A DNA stretch of 64,000 bases, from NCBI GenBank assembly GCA_002163975.1, contig CP019636.1, positions 4,591,501 through 4,655,500 of the forward strand. Reading direction: 5' to 3'. Every line of letters begins with the position of its first letter. The stretch's first letter is position 1. The notes beneath the pieces are model-generated. The model saw only the letters and a list, made by a program, of their open reading frames with translations, had not been told where the DNA came from and ran no database searches. The DNA comes from Nostocales cyanobacterium HT-58-2 (GTDB taxonomy: Bacteria > Cyanobacteriota > Cyanobacteriia > Cyanobacteriales > Nostocaceae). The position numbers and the translations under genes were made by a program. Positions 8,904 to 17,912 of this stretch are shown here, piece after piece.

Positions 8904-9466
8904 ATTAATTAGAACCTCAAAGCTATTATTTAGTGTTAATGCAACTGTTCTTCTGATAAATATATTTACTTGCCGACAATCTTGCTGTCAGCCTTTTGAT
9001 TGACTCTGTTAATATTTTTTTGGCATGGTACACATGATTTTTGTGTAATATTGGAGACTATACTTACATAAATCCTGATCAAAATCAACCTAAAGAGAGA
9101 CAAGATATAAAAAAATCTATCTTTTGGTAGATACTGATTTTGGAATTTTAAATAGCAAAAATTATTCATATAGGTACAAGCAAAAGCAACTTATGCAGCT
9201 TTGAAGGCTTCTTGTAACAAGAATTAATAATTTCTGCATCACTCATTTCATGTCGAATATCATTATGAATTAAGCGCAGGGGTTGACTCGGATAAGAACA
9301 AACTTCACAATGCAGCAATATTGAGTGCTCAAACGTATAAAATAGTAAATATACTTACCTTCAATCAAACTGGTCAATCGCTCATAGCTTGGGGAATAGA
9401 ATAGATTCAGATATTGGCTTTCAGATAGGATAGCAGCAATGCTGAATTTATTATGGTGTTTTGATT
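8904..9466. other. 563-base AT-rich gap
   Basis: It lies between a minus-strand and a plus-strand gene, so it should hold two divergent promoters. I see only short spurious frames with no ribosome-binding site and no recognisable repeat or RNA. Confidence 0.45.
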
Positions 9467-9841
9467 ATGTTTAATCAACGAAAAAACCGAAGTATTGCCG
9501 CGATTTTAGCTTTTTCCGGTACGTTGACAATTTCAGGATTACATAAATTTTATCTAGGACAACCATTATGGGGGCTGCTTTATGTCTTGCTTTCCTGGAC
9601 ACCCATTCCCAAAGTAGCAAGCGCCATTGAGGGAGTTTGGTATTTAGCCCAAGACGAAGAAGCTTTCGACCGTCATTTTAACTTAGGTAAATCAGCCATT
9701 AGAAACTCACATTCTCCTAGCAATCAAGTAGGAGCAATTGCTGAAGCTTTGCGAGAGTTAGAAAGTTTGCGCCAGGATGGTTTGATTTCTGAGTATGAGT
9801 TTGAGCAAAAGCGCCGCCAGTTGCTAGACCACATTTCTTAA
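9467..9841 (+). CDS. TM2 domain protein with C-terminal SHOCT motif
   Basis: A 124-residue inner-membrane protein. The TM2 domain covers residues 8-60: two hydrophobic helices joined by a GLHKFYLGQPLWG turn. A linker follows, then a C-terminal SHOCT-like segment (ALRELESLRQDGLISEYEFEQKRRQLLD), a short motif found at the ends of many otherwise unrelated proteins. The frame can open at TTG 9461, but ATG 9467 is the likely start. The function is unknown; TM2-SHOCT proteins are usually described as small membrane scaffolds. The next gene starts 13 bases downstream, so the two are probably an operon. Confidence 0.8.
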   Translation: MFNQRKNRSIAAILAFSGTLTISGLHKFYLGQPLWGLLYVLLSWTPIPKVASAIEGVWYLAQDEEAFDRHFNLGKSAIRNSHSPSNQVGAIAEALRELESLRQDGLISEYEFEQKRRQLLDHIS

Positions 9842-9854
9842 AGCAAGCAACGTT

Positions 9855-10388
9855 ATGAAAAATTGGCTCCCTTTAAATCCCAAGTTGCAAAAACTACGTT
9901 CTAAGCTCCTTAACGATCCTTACTATCGACTACAATCAGGAGAAGAAATTGCGATCGCTGTACAATTGGGTATCTGCATTGATGCCAATCAAGCAACGGT
10001 TGATGATTGGTTACGCCTACCAGGCTTATCCATTCACCAAGCGCGATCGCTCGTAGAACTGTCTCGCGCTGGTGTAAAGTTTTATTGTATTGAAGATATT
10101 GCTGCAGCCTTGAGTGTCCCAGTGCAGAGGCTGGAACTACTCAAGCCTATTCTGAGTTTTAGTTATTACGACGATGAATCTCTGGCTCTTCCCAGTTATA
10201 TAGTCAATCCTAATACAGCAACAGTTGAGAGTCTGGCAAAAATACCATTTCTTGATTTGCTCCTCGCGCAAGCAGTGGTGGAAAATCGCATATCATCTGG
10301 ACCTTACCGTAGCTTAATTGATTTTCAGCAGAGGTTAAACCTACCTGGTGATATAGTTTCCCATTTAATGTATTATCTACGGTTTTGA
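9855..10388 (+). CDS. ComEA-like helix-hairpin-helix protein
   Basis: A 177-residue protein with two helix-hairpin-helix regions: the first around ANQATVDDWLRLPGLSIHQARSLVELSRAG (residues about 40-70), the second around VNPNTATVESLAKIPFLDLLLAQAVVENR (about 115-145), followed by GPYRSLIDFQQRL. This is the pattern of ComEA-type DNA-binding modules, non-sequence-specific in known members. There is no obvious signal peptide, unlike classical ComEA receptors, so a cytoplasmic or scaffold role is as likely as DNA uptake. It follows the TM2 gene with a 13-base gap. Confidence 0.75.
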   Translation: MKNWLPLNPKLQKLRSKLLNDPYYRLQSGEEIAIAVQLGICIDANQATVDDWLRLPGLSIHQARSLVELSRAGVKFYCIEDIAAALSVPVQRLELLKPILSFSYYDDESLALPSYIVNPNTATVESLAKIPFLDLLLAQAVVENRISSGPYRSLIDFQQRLNLPGDIVSHLMYYLRF

Positions 10389-10390
10389 TG

Positions 10391-10418
10391 TAGAGACGTA
10401 GCAAGCGCTACGTCTCTA
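10391..10418. terminator. Perfect 12-bp hairpin between convergent genes
   Basis: TAGAGACGTAGC pairs perfectly with GCTACGTCTCTA around an AAGC loop. It lies in the 33-base gap between the convergent ends of the HHH-protein gene and lepB. The unit is the common Nostocales GTAGAGACG-type palindrome and could act as a bidirectional terminator. No T-tract follows on either strand. Confidence 0.6.
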
Positions 10419-10421
10419 GAG

Positions 10422-10994
10422 TCAAATAGCCCCAATTCTATCAAACGGCCAAAAGCGGAATACTGCCCGACCGATAATATTTTCTTTGGGCAAAAACCCC
10501 CAGTAGCGGGAGTCATTACTATCGTTGCGATTATCTCCCATAACAAAAAATTCGTCAGCAGGCACTTTTCGCTCTTCCATTGGTAAGATTGGTGGTTCAG
10601 CTATATAGTTTTCTTGTATTGGTTGCCCGTCAATGTACACTTTGCCACCAGCAACACTCACTGTCTTGCCGGGAGTGCCAATAATACGCTTAATGAAAGC
10701 TTGGTCTTTAGGATATCCTCTACGTTGTAGTTCCTCTGGTGGCTGAAAAACGACGATATCGCCAAACTGTGGGGTGTGAAAAAAATAAGAAACTTTTTCC
10801 ACAACCAGGCGATCGCCCTTGTGTAAAGTTGGCAGCATAGAATCTGAGGGGATGTAGCGGGGTTCAGCAACAAAAGTCCTAATCAAGAGTGCCAAGCATA
10901 GGGCGATCGCAATCAGAATGAGATTTTCCTGTAAATTTTTCCATCCTCGCGATGACACAGAAGGTTCTTTTGCATCACTGTTTTGATGAGTCAT
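10422..10994 (-). CDS. lepB: Signal peptidase I
   Basis: Membrane-bound serine protease that removes signal peptides from exported and thylakoid-lumen proteins. The 190-residue protein has one N-terminal membrane segment (LILIAIALCLALLIRTFV). The catalytic Ser is in PSDSMLPTL, the catalytic Lys in AFIKRIIG, and the box-E motif GDNRNDSNDSRYWG follows. The upstream TTG at 11003 extends the frame by three residues; ATG 10994 is preferred. It is the short single-membrane-segment cyanobacterial type. Many cyanobacteria have two paralogues (LepB1 and LepB2); the sequence alone does not tell me which this is. Confidence 0.93.
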   Translation of the reverse strand: MTHQNSDAKEPSVSSRGWKNLQENLILIAIALCLALLIRTFVAEPRYIPSDSMLPTLHKGDRLVVEKVSYFFHTPQFGDIVVFQPPEELQRRGYPKDQAFIKRIIGTPGKTVSVAGGKVYIDGQPIQENYIAEPPILPMEERKVPADEFFVMGDNRNDSNDSRYWGFLPKENIIGRAVFRFWPFDRIGAI

Positions 10995-11446
10995 AGAAAC
11001 CAAAAGTCAGATGAATAAGTTAGACGAATCCTTCAATTATTTTGACGCTAAAAGGACATTTATAAGCAATACTGAATTCTTTCTTTGGTAAGAAGACTTA
11101 TTATATATTTATTAAAGAAGAATTCAGGAGCCAGAATCAATTAGTGAGGGATTCAGACCCAACACTAATTTTAGACTGTTAAATCTTCTCCTATCGGAGA
11201 CGCTACGCGAACAATTTAGCAGGAGTCTTAAATCCACTTATTCATCTCCTAGTCAAACAGAATTCATCATAAATTTTGTTTGATAAATAAATATTTTATT
11301 ATAAAAAATAAAAATATTTTAATTATAGATTATTATATTTATTTTTTAACAAAAAATGCAGTGATGACAAAGCAAAGTTTTCATATATTTTTAACTTTGG
11401 TACTTCTTTGGAAAAAATTAATTCCCGACTGGTGTTGCAAACATTT
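10995..11446. other. 452-base gap with repeat fragment
   Basis: Upstream region of lepB. It contains a GC-rich piece (GGAGACGCTACGCGAAC, about 11197-11213) of the same repeat family seen at 52120-52375 and near 25812, embedded in strongly AT-rich DNA (11280-11350 is nearly all A/T). No gene is supported. Confidence 0.5.
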
Positions 11447-13186
11447 TCAATTTCCACAACGATACAGTTGATAAGGAATACCAATACGGTAGTGCTGTAA
11501 GGAATCGATGGAGCAAGTCATTTGTTGAGAAAGTGTTATCTGCTGAGGATAGTCTTTGCGTTTTCTTCCTGGACCAACAACCCATAAATTGAGTTTAGTC
11601 GTAGTTGACGTGGGAAGTTGAGCAAGTTTTTGCAAAACAGGAGCTAAGTCTGGTGATTGCTTGAAGAAAGCAACATAGGATGAGGGGGATGCGGAAGACA
11701 AAACAATATCTTTTTCTTCTCCTACTCCCCCTATTCCTACTCTCCCTACTTCCCTAATTGGTTCTAGTGCCAAAGCAAAACTTAACCCCAATGCTACATC
11801 TTGGTAATCCCTGTATCCTACGACTACCATAAGCGGAATAGAGGGGTCTTGGTTCATATTTTGTGCGACTTTCTCAGGTTCAAATGGTTTTTGATAAACT
11901 AAATTATAAACAACAAATATACAACTAATAAAACTGACAAGAACAAGAATTAAAATTGAAGAGTAAAGAGTAAAAATAGAATTCTTTATATTTTTTTCAT
12001 TCTTACTTTGAGCTAAACCTGCACCTATTAGGGCACAAAAACTGGGGTAATAAACAAAGTGATAGCGGGGAACAGCAGTAATATCTTTGCCTAATAAATA
12101 GGCAATGGTAAAGAATTCTAATAACACCCAAACAGAGAAACTTAAGAGAGTAAATGTGACTAAATGAGTTGATTGCTCATACCATAGCTGCCTTAATCCT
12201 TGGATAATTCGCCAACCCACCCACATACCAAAGAAAAGCATTGACAAACCAGATATGACTGCAATGATAAGGGGTTGATTTTCTACAGGAAGAGAAACCA
12301 CCATGAGCAGCCAGCTCATGAGAGTTTGGTAGAGTGGAGCAATGTTTTGTGGAGATGGCAACCAGTCAGTTTCAGAACGGCTATAGTCATGAAATACAAC
12401 TGGCAACCAGGGCAGGAAGCTAATTGTAACAATACTTGTTAATAGAAGGAGTGCGAGCCAAATTTGGCGTTTGTTCAAAATGTTGACTTTACGCCAACAT
12501 ATCAGAACTAATAATGTAGCCATTTGGGCAATAAAAGCAAGAATGCAAAAGTAATGAACATAAAGACCGATGCTATTAATGATTGCCCATCCCAAGACAA
12601 CCCAAAATCTGACTTTTTGTCGCTTTTCTATATCCTTTACAATTTGAACCAGCCCCAATAAATCTAAAGTGATGAGGAGCATGGGCAATGTGTAATGTCG
12701 TGCTTCTTGGGAAAGGTAAACAGCTAGGGGGGAAACAGCCATAAAAGCTGCTGCAGTTAACCCTGCAAATGGAAAGAAGGCAATACGATTGACATAGTAA
12801 ATGGTGACAATTGCACCTACACCAAAAAATGCTGCTGGCGATCGCAATTTTTCTACCCACTCACTTCCCAAAGGACTCAACCACTCCAACCAACTGTACA
12901 TCCCGCAAAAAAAGAGTGGCGGATGAGTGGACTGTCTCACTAAGTTGTGAGCAATTTGAGAACAACTGACGCCTGGTTGGAGAGTAAAAATCTCTGGCAC
13001 ACGTTTGAGGGGTAACACAACATCTAAGGGCAAATCATTGTAACTTTTGCCTAAACTGAAAATAGCTGTAATCACCTCATCCATCCACAGAGGTTTGAGA
13101 TCCAAATTCCAAAAACGCAAAATGATACCGAGAGCGATCGCCCCAGCAAAGGCGAGATAATGTAGATAAAGTTTACGATTAGCCAT
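11447..13186 (-). CDS. GT39-like membrane glycosyltransferase
   Basis: A 579-residue polytopic membrane protein with about ten or more hydrophobic helices. The first periplasmic loop has the acidic motif LWMDEVITA, and the second a QEARHYTL motif. Both are typical of the GT-C fold, PMT/ArnT-like family (GT39, EMBL-style PF13231), which moves sugars from polyprenyl-phosphate carriers on the outer face of the membrane. The acceptor cannot be told. Near residues 478-495 the chain has an odd Gly/Val/Glu-rich insert, encoded by a pyrimidine-rich repeat-like stretch at 11714-11757. It is not adjacent to other cell-envelope genes except lepB. Confidence 0.78.
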   Translation of the reverse strand: MANRKLYLHYLAFAGAIALGIILRFWNLDLKPLWMDEVITAIFSLGKSYNDLPLDVVLPLKRVPEIFTLQPGVSCSQIAHNLVRQSTHPPLFFCGMYSWLEWLSPLGSEWVEKLRSPAAFFGVGAIVTIYYVNRIAFFPFAGLTAAAFMAVSPLAVYLSQEARHYTLPMLLITLDLLGLVQIVKDIEKRQKVRFWVVLGWAIINSIGLYVHYFCILAFIAQMATLLVLICWRKVNILNKRQIWLALLLLTSIVTISFLPWLPVVFHDYSRSETDWLPSPQNIAPLYQTLMSWLLMVVSLPVENQPLIIAVISGLSMLFFGMWVGWRIIQGLRQLWYEQSTHLVTFTLLSFSVWVLLEFFTIAYLLGKDITAVPRYHFVYYPSFCALIGAGLAQSKNEKNIKNSIFTLYSSILILVLVSFISCIFVVYNLVYQKPFEPEKVAQNMNQDPSIPLMVVVGYRDYQDVALGLSFALALEPIREVGRVGIGGVGEEKDIVLSSASPSSYVAFFKQSPDLAPVLQKLAQLPTSTTTKLNLWVVGPGRKRKDYPQQITLSQQMTCSIDSLQHYRIGIPYQLYRCGN

Positions 13187-13196
13187 TCGGTGTTTT

Positions 13197-13258
13197 TAGT
13201 TAGTGGTTAGTTTTTAGTCAAACGGCTTACAACCAACAACTATTAACTAACAATTCTC
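13197..13258. repeat. Inverted repeat, TTAGTTG family, copy 1
   Basis: GTTAGTGGTTAG near 13199 and CAACAACTATTAACTAAC near 13235-13252 form an imperfect inverted repeat in the spacer between divergent genes. Similar units occur at 32668-32735 and 63368-63395. Confidence 0.45.
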
Positions 13259-13308
13259 AATCTAAAATCTAAAATCTTATTACATTAAGACGCTAATTAT
13301 ACAAATCA

Positions 13309-15717
13309 GTGCCTCAAGAATCTCAATCAACTGAAGTCGATCTAGAATTGCCCGTGTCTTCACTGCGAGAGACAGGCATAGCACATATCCGTAACACCCT
13401 CCGTGTTGGACAGCAGCATATGGCTGACTGGCACTCTGGTTCACTTGCTGTTTCGGCGGTTCCTGGTGCAGGGAAATCCACAGGTATGGCGGCGGCGGCG
13501 GCAATTGCGATCGCCCGTCAGTATCAGCAATCAGCCGAATTACGACGAAGCCAACGTCGTCAACTTATTGTTGTCACCTTTACTCGTTCGGCTGCTGCCA
13601 ATATTAAAGCTAAAATTCGCGAATACTTAAAGGATTTATCCCTACCTCAAACTGGTTTTGTTGTACACACACTCCATGGTCTTGCCTTAAACATAGCCAG
13701 CCGCTACCCCGAGTTGTCAAGTTTAGAGTTAGAAAATGCGACTTTGATTACCCCAAACCAAAGTCACCGATTTATTCGTACTGCCGTAGAACAATGGATT
13801 AGCAATCATCCAGGGCGTTATTCTCGATTGCTCGAAGGTATACAATTTGACGGAGAAGAAACAGAAAGACTGCGGCGTCAGTCGGTCTTACGAACAGAAG
13901 TCTTGCCAGAAGTAGCAACGACAGTGATTCATGAGGCAAAAAGTTCTGGTTTATCACCAGAAGATTTGCGTCAATTAAGCAAACAAACCACAGACGAATA
14001 TGAAATCCTAAGTATCGCCGCAGGGTTGTACGAGCAATACCAAAATCTAATGCGAACGCGTGACTTCATCGACTACGACGACATGATTTTAGCTGCCCTG
14101 CGCGTTTTAGAGAACGAAAACGCCCGTAGAATCGAGCAAAATCAAGTTTTCGCTGTCTTTGAAGACGAAGCACAAGATTCTAGTCCATTGCAAACACAAC
14201 TATTAACAATTCTCGCGACTGACCCAGAAAACCCCGAACAGCCACCAAATTTCCTCCGTGTCGGCGATCCCAATCAAGCAATTAACTCAACATTCACCCC
14301 AGCCGATCCGATTTATTTTCGACAATTCTGCAAAGAGTGCGACGCCCAACAACGATTGGTAACAATGGATCAAGCAGGTCGCAGTACCAAAATTATCATT
14401 GATGCTGCCAACTTTGTCTTGGAATGGGTGAATAGCTCTTACCAAGTCAAGAGTCAAGAGTCAAGAGTCAAGAGTCAAGAGTCACCTCAACTCTCCACTT
14501 CGCCCACTCCGTTTCGTTTCCAAAGAATTCGCCCCGTTGAACCCAATTACCGCAAAGAGGATGTCAATCCGCTAGCTGTGGGACGGGGGCTGGAATTATA
14601 CACACCTCGTGATATTCATCACACAGTCGAATTATTGTCCAACAGGGTTGTAGAGTTATTCTCCCAAGACTCAAGAGAAGTTAGTGCAGCTATTTTAGTG
14701 CGAGAAAACCGTCAAGGCAGGTGGTTGGCAGAGGCGCTAACTCCAGTGTGCAAAGAGCATAAAATAGTACTTTACGATGTAGGAGAGCGCGATCGCCATT
14801 CTCATGTCCCTGAAGAGATTTTGGCACTCCTGCAATTTTGCGATCGCCCTCACTCTCCCGATTTTCTCAAACGAGCACTAGAAGTTCTTGTCCAGAGGCG
14901 ATTGATTGAAACACAAGACCTCAACGCCCTTGCAACTTTGCCTGAAGAATTTTTATATCCTGGTCCTTTGAGTCCACCTCAGCCAGAACCAGTGCAGAAA
15001 GCTGGACGCTTGTGTCGAAGTTTACTTCGTGCCCGTTTGGAACTTCCCTTGTACCAGTTAATTTCATTCATCGCCCTGACACTCAATTACGAGCAAGCAG
15101 AACTCGCAACAGCTGACAAACTCGCAGAACGGGTCATCCAGCAAATAGCTGGCAATACTTCCATGGGAGCGATGCTGAACACATTAAGTGAAATTGTTAG
15201 TTCTGAACGGTTTGAACCTGTGGAAACAGAAGATTTAGAAAAACGATATACCCGTGACGGTCAACTGACAATTATTACCATGCACAAGGCAAAAGGGCTA
15301 GATTGGGACTACGTTTTTATACCCTTTCTGCATGAAAACCTAATTCCCGGAAGGTTTTGGGTTCCTCCCCAAAGCCAGTTTTTAGGTGATTACACTCTAT
15401 CAGAAGTTGCCCGCGCTCAAATTCGCGCTGCACTCCACGGTCAATCCACCTTACCCAGCGTCACCACAGCTTGGGAACAAGCAAAACACCTCAAAACCGC
15501 AGAAGAGTATCGCTTACTTTATGTTGCCATGACAAGGGCAAAACGTTTGTTATGGATGTCAGCGGCAAAGAAAGCTCCATTTACCTGGAGTAAACCAGAG
15601 AACTTACAAGAGCAAACCCCTTGTCCCGTCTTTCCAGCACTCAAACGCCAGTTTCCCAAAAGCACAGTTACTCTGGCAACAAATCCCACAGAAGACAGAA
15701 AGAAAATCGGCACATAG
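13309..15717 (+). CDS. UvrD/Rep-family ATP-dependent DNA helicase
   Basis: An 802-residue superfamily 1A helicase. It has Walker A AVPGAGKST (about residues 49-57), motif Ia VVTFTRSAA, a DEAQD Walker B (motif II), VGDPNQAIN (motif III), and C-terminal motifs TMHKAKGLDWDYVF and LLYVAMTRAKR. It would unwind DNA during repair or recombination; no nuclease domain is visible. The start is a GTG at 13309. A five-copy AGTCAAG heptamer at 14445-14484 is inserted in frame after motif IV and adds a Ser/Lys/Gln-rich linker. Divergent from the GT39 gene. Confidence 0.92.
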   Translation: MPQESQSTEVDLELPVSSLRETGIAHIRNTLRVGQQHMADWHSGSLAVSAVPGAGKSTGMAAAAAIAIARQYQQSAELRRSQRRQLIVVTFTRSAAANIKAKIREYLKDLSLPQTGFVVHTLHGLALNIASRYPELSSLELENATLITPNQSHRFIRTAVEQWISNHPGRYSRLLEGIQFDGEETERLRRQSVLRTEVLPEVATTVIHEAKSSGLSPEDLRQLSKQTTDEYEILSIAAGLYEQYQNLMRTRDFIDYDDMILAALRVLENENARRIEQNQVFAVFEDEAQDSSPLQTQLLTILATDPENPEQPPNFLRVGDPNQAINSTFTPADPIYFRQFCKECDAQQRLVTMDQAGRSTKIIIDAANFVLEWVNSSYQVKSQESRVKSQESPQLSTSPTPFRFQRIRPVEPNYRKEDVNPLAVGRGLELYTPRDIHHTVELLSNRVVELFSQDSREVSAAILVRENRQGRWLAEALTPVCKEHKIVLYDVGERDRHSHVPEEILALLQFCDRPHSPDFLKRALEVLVQRRLIETQDLNALATLPEEFLYPGPLSPPQPEPVQKAGRLCRSLLRARLELPLYQLISFIALTLNYEQAELATADKLAERVIQQIAGNTSMGAMLNTLSEIVSSERFEPVETEDLEKRYTRDGQLTIITMHKAKGLDWDYVFIPFLHENLIPGRFWVPPQSQFLGDYTLSEVARAQIRAALHGQSTLPSVTTAWEQAKHLKTAEEYRLLYVAMTRAKRLLWMSAAKKAPFTWSKPENLQEQTPCPVFPALKRQFPKSTVTLATNPTEDRKKIGT
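14445..14484 (+). repeat. AGTCAAG heptamer tandem repeat inside the helicase gene
   Basis: Five perfect copies of AGTCAAG plus AGTCA. Because 7 is not a multiple of 3, the reading frame rotates through the unit and yields the linker VKSQESRVKSQES. It is a short tandem repeat (STRR) of the kind known from heterocystous cyanobacteria. Confidence 0.9.
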
Positions 15718-15786
15718 TCCGAAACTTTTAAACTTGAGTTTGTAGTCTCTAGTAATAGAGAAAAGCCAAATTATGCAAAAGCAGCG

Positions 15787-15805
15787 CTAAGGGAATAACC
15801 CTTAG
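15787..15805. terminator. Small hairpin after the helicase gene
   Basis: CTAAGGG pairs with CCCTTAG around AATAA, 70 bases after the helicase stop codon and 35 before the next start. There is no T-tract; terminator function is a guess from position. Confidence 0.3.
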
Positions 15806-15840
15806 TCCTAATCTAACTTACCTAATATTAAAGGTTTTCT

Positions 15841-16719
15841 ATGAAAGACATAAACAAACTATATCCTGCATCTATCAAAGCGTTCAAGTCTCCTAAAAGC
15901 ATTTTGTTAACTTTAACATTGACGAGCTTACTATTCAGTGGACTAGGACTTGCTGGAAATAATTCTGCTGCTGCGATTTCTAGCGTTGAACAAACTTCTA
16001 GTGTTCAACAGACTTCTGGCGTTGAACAAACATCTAGTGTTCAACAAACATCTAGTGTTAAACAGACTTCTGGTGTTGAACCAACTTCTAGTGTTCAACA
16101 AATCATTCAACAAATACAGCTCAACAGCCAGCAGAAAATTCAAATATCTCAAAACACAAATCAGTTGTCAAACGTCCTGCCAAGACGGGTGGCAAATTCA
16201 ATTTTGCGTGATGCAGCCAAACGTTCTGGCGTACCAATCCGTGAATTAGAGATTACTCAAGCAACAGCAAAAACCTTCAGCAATCCCTGCGTCTTCAAAT
16301 TTGGGGAAGTTTGCACCAAGGAATTTAACCCTATTGAAGGTTGGGAAGTGGTTGTTCGCGTGCGAGACGATTCTTGGACTTACCACGTCAACAAATCCGG
16401 CTCACAAATCGTTGTAGATCCAAAAGTAAGTTCATCACAACCAAGCGCACTGCCAAAAGAAATTGAAAATTCGATTTTGCGCGACGCCTCAAAGCGTTCA
16501 GGTGTAGCAATAGATGAGTTGAAAATTACCGAGGCGACGCCTACAACCTTTAGTAATCCCTGTCGGTTCAAGTTCGGAGAAATTTGCACCCAGGAGTTCA
16601 ACCCCATAAAAGGCTGGGAAGTTGTTGTACAAGTTGGGAAAAAATCGTGGGTATACCATGTCAACGAATCTGGCTCACAAATCGTCTTAGATCCTAAAAT
16701 CAGCGGCGCTAAAGGTTAA
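15841..16719 (+). CDS. Secreted protein with two copies of an ~87-residue domain
   Basis: A 292-residue protein. The N-terminus has a signal peptide (about residues 15-45, ending near GNNSAAA). Residues 47-88 are seven hexapeptide units (consensus SSVQQT), encoded by an 18-base tandem repeat at 15979-16104. Two copies of an ~87-residue domain follow (about 105-188 and 200-290), each with SILRDA..RSG, a Cys pair in NPC.FKFGE.CT.EFNP, and GWEVVV.V...W.YHVN.SGSQIV.DPK. The cysteines probably form one disulphide per domain. I do not know the family name; function unknown. Its last 33 bases overlap the convergent GrpB-like gene. Confidence 0.75.
   Translation: MKDINKLYPASIKAFKSPKSILLTLTLTSLLFSGLGLAGNNSAAAISSVEQTSSVQQTSGVEQTSSVQQTSSVKQTSGVEPTSSVQQIIQQIQLNSQQKIQISQNTNQLSNVLPRRVANSILRDAAKRSGVPIRELEITQATAKTFSNPCVFKFGEVCTKEFNPIEGWEVVVRVRDDSWTYHVNKSGSQIVVDPKVSSSQPSALPKEIENSILRDASKRSGVAIDELKITEATPTTFSNPCRFKFGEICTQEFNPIKGWEVVVQVGKKSWVYHVNESGSQIVLDPKISGAKG
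15979..16104 (+). repeat. 18-base tandem repeat, seven units, coding
   Basis: Seven in-frame 18-base units encode SSVEQT, SSVQQT, SGVEQT, SSVQQT, SSVKQT, SGVEPT and SSVQQI. Third-base and single-residue differences between units show they have had time to diverge. They form a spacer between signal peptide and folded domains. Confidence 0.88.
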
Positions 16720-17226
16720 ACTTGCCTTTTCCATCACGGCTTGGATATACTCCCCCTTGCCGTGAGTGTAGGCTTCTCGATCTGTGCGAAAACGCGCTGC
16801 TAACTCCCGTTTTAACGCTTCATAACGTCGTGCCTCCTCAGGATGCAATCTCAGGTAGTCGCAGAATAACTTTCGCTCCCAAAATTCTCCGTACGCCTCA
16901 ACCACATGGACGTGATGAGTACGCCGTTTTCCGTATGGCGGCATTCCTTTGACAAAAAACATCCGTTCAGGACGAGGATTTTCACGCCAGTACACATATC
17001 CAATCGCCTCTAGCACAGGAATAGCGCGTTTACCTTCCTCTAAAGAACGCACTCCCACCATGATGTCAATTACTGGTTTTGCCGCTAGTCCTGGTACTGC
17101 TGTGCTACCGATATGTTCAATAGCAACAATGAAATCATCACCCACTACCTTGCGAATGCGTTCTGCCTCGTGAGTGAACAAACTTGCCCAACGCGGATTA
17201 TATTCAACAATTTCTATCTCATCCAT
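16687..17226 (-). CDS. GrpB family protein (UPF0157)
   Basis: A 179-residue protein of the GrpB/UPF0157 family in the nucleotidyltransferase superfamily, recognised by IEHIGSTAVPGLAAKPVIDIMVGV (His-x-Gly-Ser-Thr then Asp-x-Met), MFFVKG and HHVHVVE. The enzymatic activity of most members is unproven. ATG 17226 gives the family start MDEIEIVEYNPRW. The upstream extension to 17277 is encoded by a repeat-like TTCTGCGTTCTTTGCGG sequence and is not conserved. Its 3' end overlaps the convergent secreted-protein gene by 33 bases, so the two C-termini are read from opposite strands of the same DNA. Confidence 0.88.
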   Translation of the reverse strand: MDEIEIVEYNPRWASLFTHEAERIRKVVGDDFIVAIEHIGSTAVPGLAAKPVIDIMVGVRSLEEGKRAIPVLEAIGYVYWRENPRPERMFFVKGMPPYGKRRTHHVHVVEAYGEFWERKLFCDYLRLHPEEARRYEALKRELAARFRTDREAYTHGKGEYIQAVMEKASLTFSAADFRI

Positions 17227-17323
17227 ATATCCACATATAATATCTGCACCTTCTGCGTTCTTTGCGGTTCGTTTCAAAATTCTTAGTTTATAATGATAGA
17301 TTGTGTCGAATTAAAGCCAACCA

Positions 17324-17521
17324 ATGCCTAAACTCAAAACCCGCAAAGCAGCGGCAAAGAGATTCCGTGCCACAGGTAGCGGCAAAATCGTACGTCGCAA
17401 AGCTTTCAAAAACCACCTGCTACAGCACAAATCTTCCACCAGGAAACGTACTCTATCGCAAATGGCAGTTGTGAATGAGCGCGATGAAGAAAACGTGCGC
17501 CTCATGCTCCCTTATTTGTAA
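17324..17521 (+). CDS. rpmI: Ribosomal protein L35
   Basis: A 65-residue basic protein of the 50S subunit. It starts MPKLKTRKAAAKRFRATGSGKIVRRKA, the conserved bL35 signature, and ends with the usual LMLPYL. It lies 22 bases upstream of rplT, the standard bacterial pair. infC, which often precedes it, is not here. No strong ribosome-binding site is visible (AAAGCCAACC before the ATG). Confidence 0.97.
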   Translation: MPKLKTRKAAAKRFRATGSGKIVRRKAFKNHLLQHKSSTRKRTLSQMAVVNERDEENVRLMLPYL

Positions 17522-17543
17522 TCTATCTAGGAACTAAGACGAT

Positions 17544-17900
17544 ATGACACGGGTAAAACGCGGTAACGTTGCTCGCAAACGCCGCAAAAAAATTCTCAAA
17601 CTAGCTAAAGGTTTTCGTGGTTCCCACTCAACTCTGTTTAGAACCGCTAATCAGAGAGTGATGAAGGCGCTACGGAACGCCTATCGCGATCGCAAAAAAC
17701 GCAAGCGCGATTTTCGTCGCCTCTGGATCACCCGCATCAACGCTGCTGCACGTGAACATGGCTTGAGTTACAGCCAGTTGATAGGGAATCTCAAAAAAGC
17801 CGAGATCCAACTCAACCGCAAAATGTTGGCACAATTGGCAGTCCTCGATCCAGCCAGCTTCGCTAAAGTCGCTGAATTGGCAAGCCAAGCTAAAGGATAA
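17544..17900 (+). CDS. rplT: Ribosomal protein L20
   Basis: A 118-residue 50S protein needed for early large-subunit assembly. It starts MTRVKRGNVARKRRKKILKLAKGFRG and has RANQRVMKALRNAYRDRKKRKRDFRRLWITRINAA, all as expected for bL20. It is translated with rpmI. In many bacteria L20 represses its own operon through a structure in the leader; the 98 bases before rpmI show no structure I can recognise as such. Confidence 0.97.
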   Translation: MTRVKRGNVARKRRKKILKLAKGFRGSHSTLFRTANQRVMKALRNAYRDRKKRKRDFRRLWITRINAAAREHGLSYSQLIGNLKKAEIQLNRKMLAQLAVLDPASFAKVAELASQAKG

Positions 17901-17912
17901 AGGTGGCAACAG

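Noticed and set aside
8966..9169. A 67-codon minus-strand frame
   Set aside because: AT-rich composition, no ribosome-binding site, no similarity recognised.
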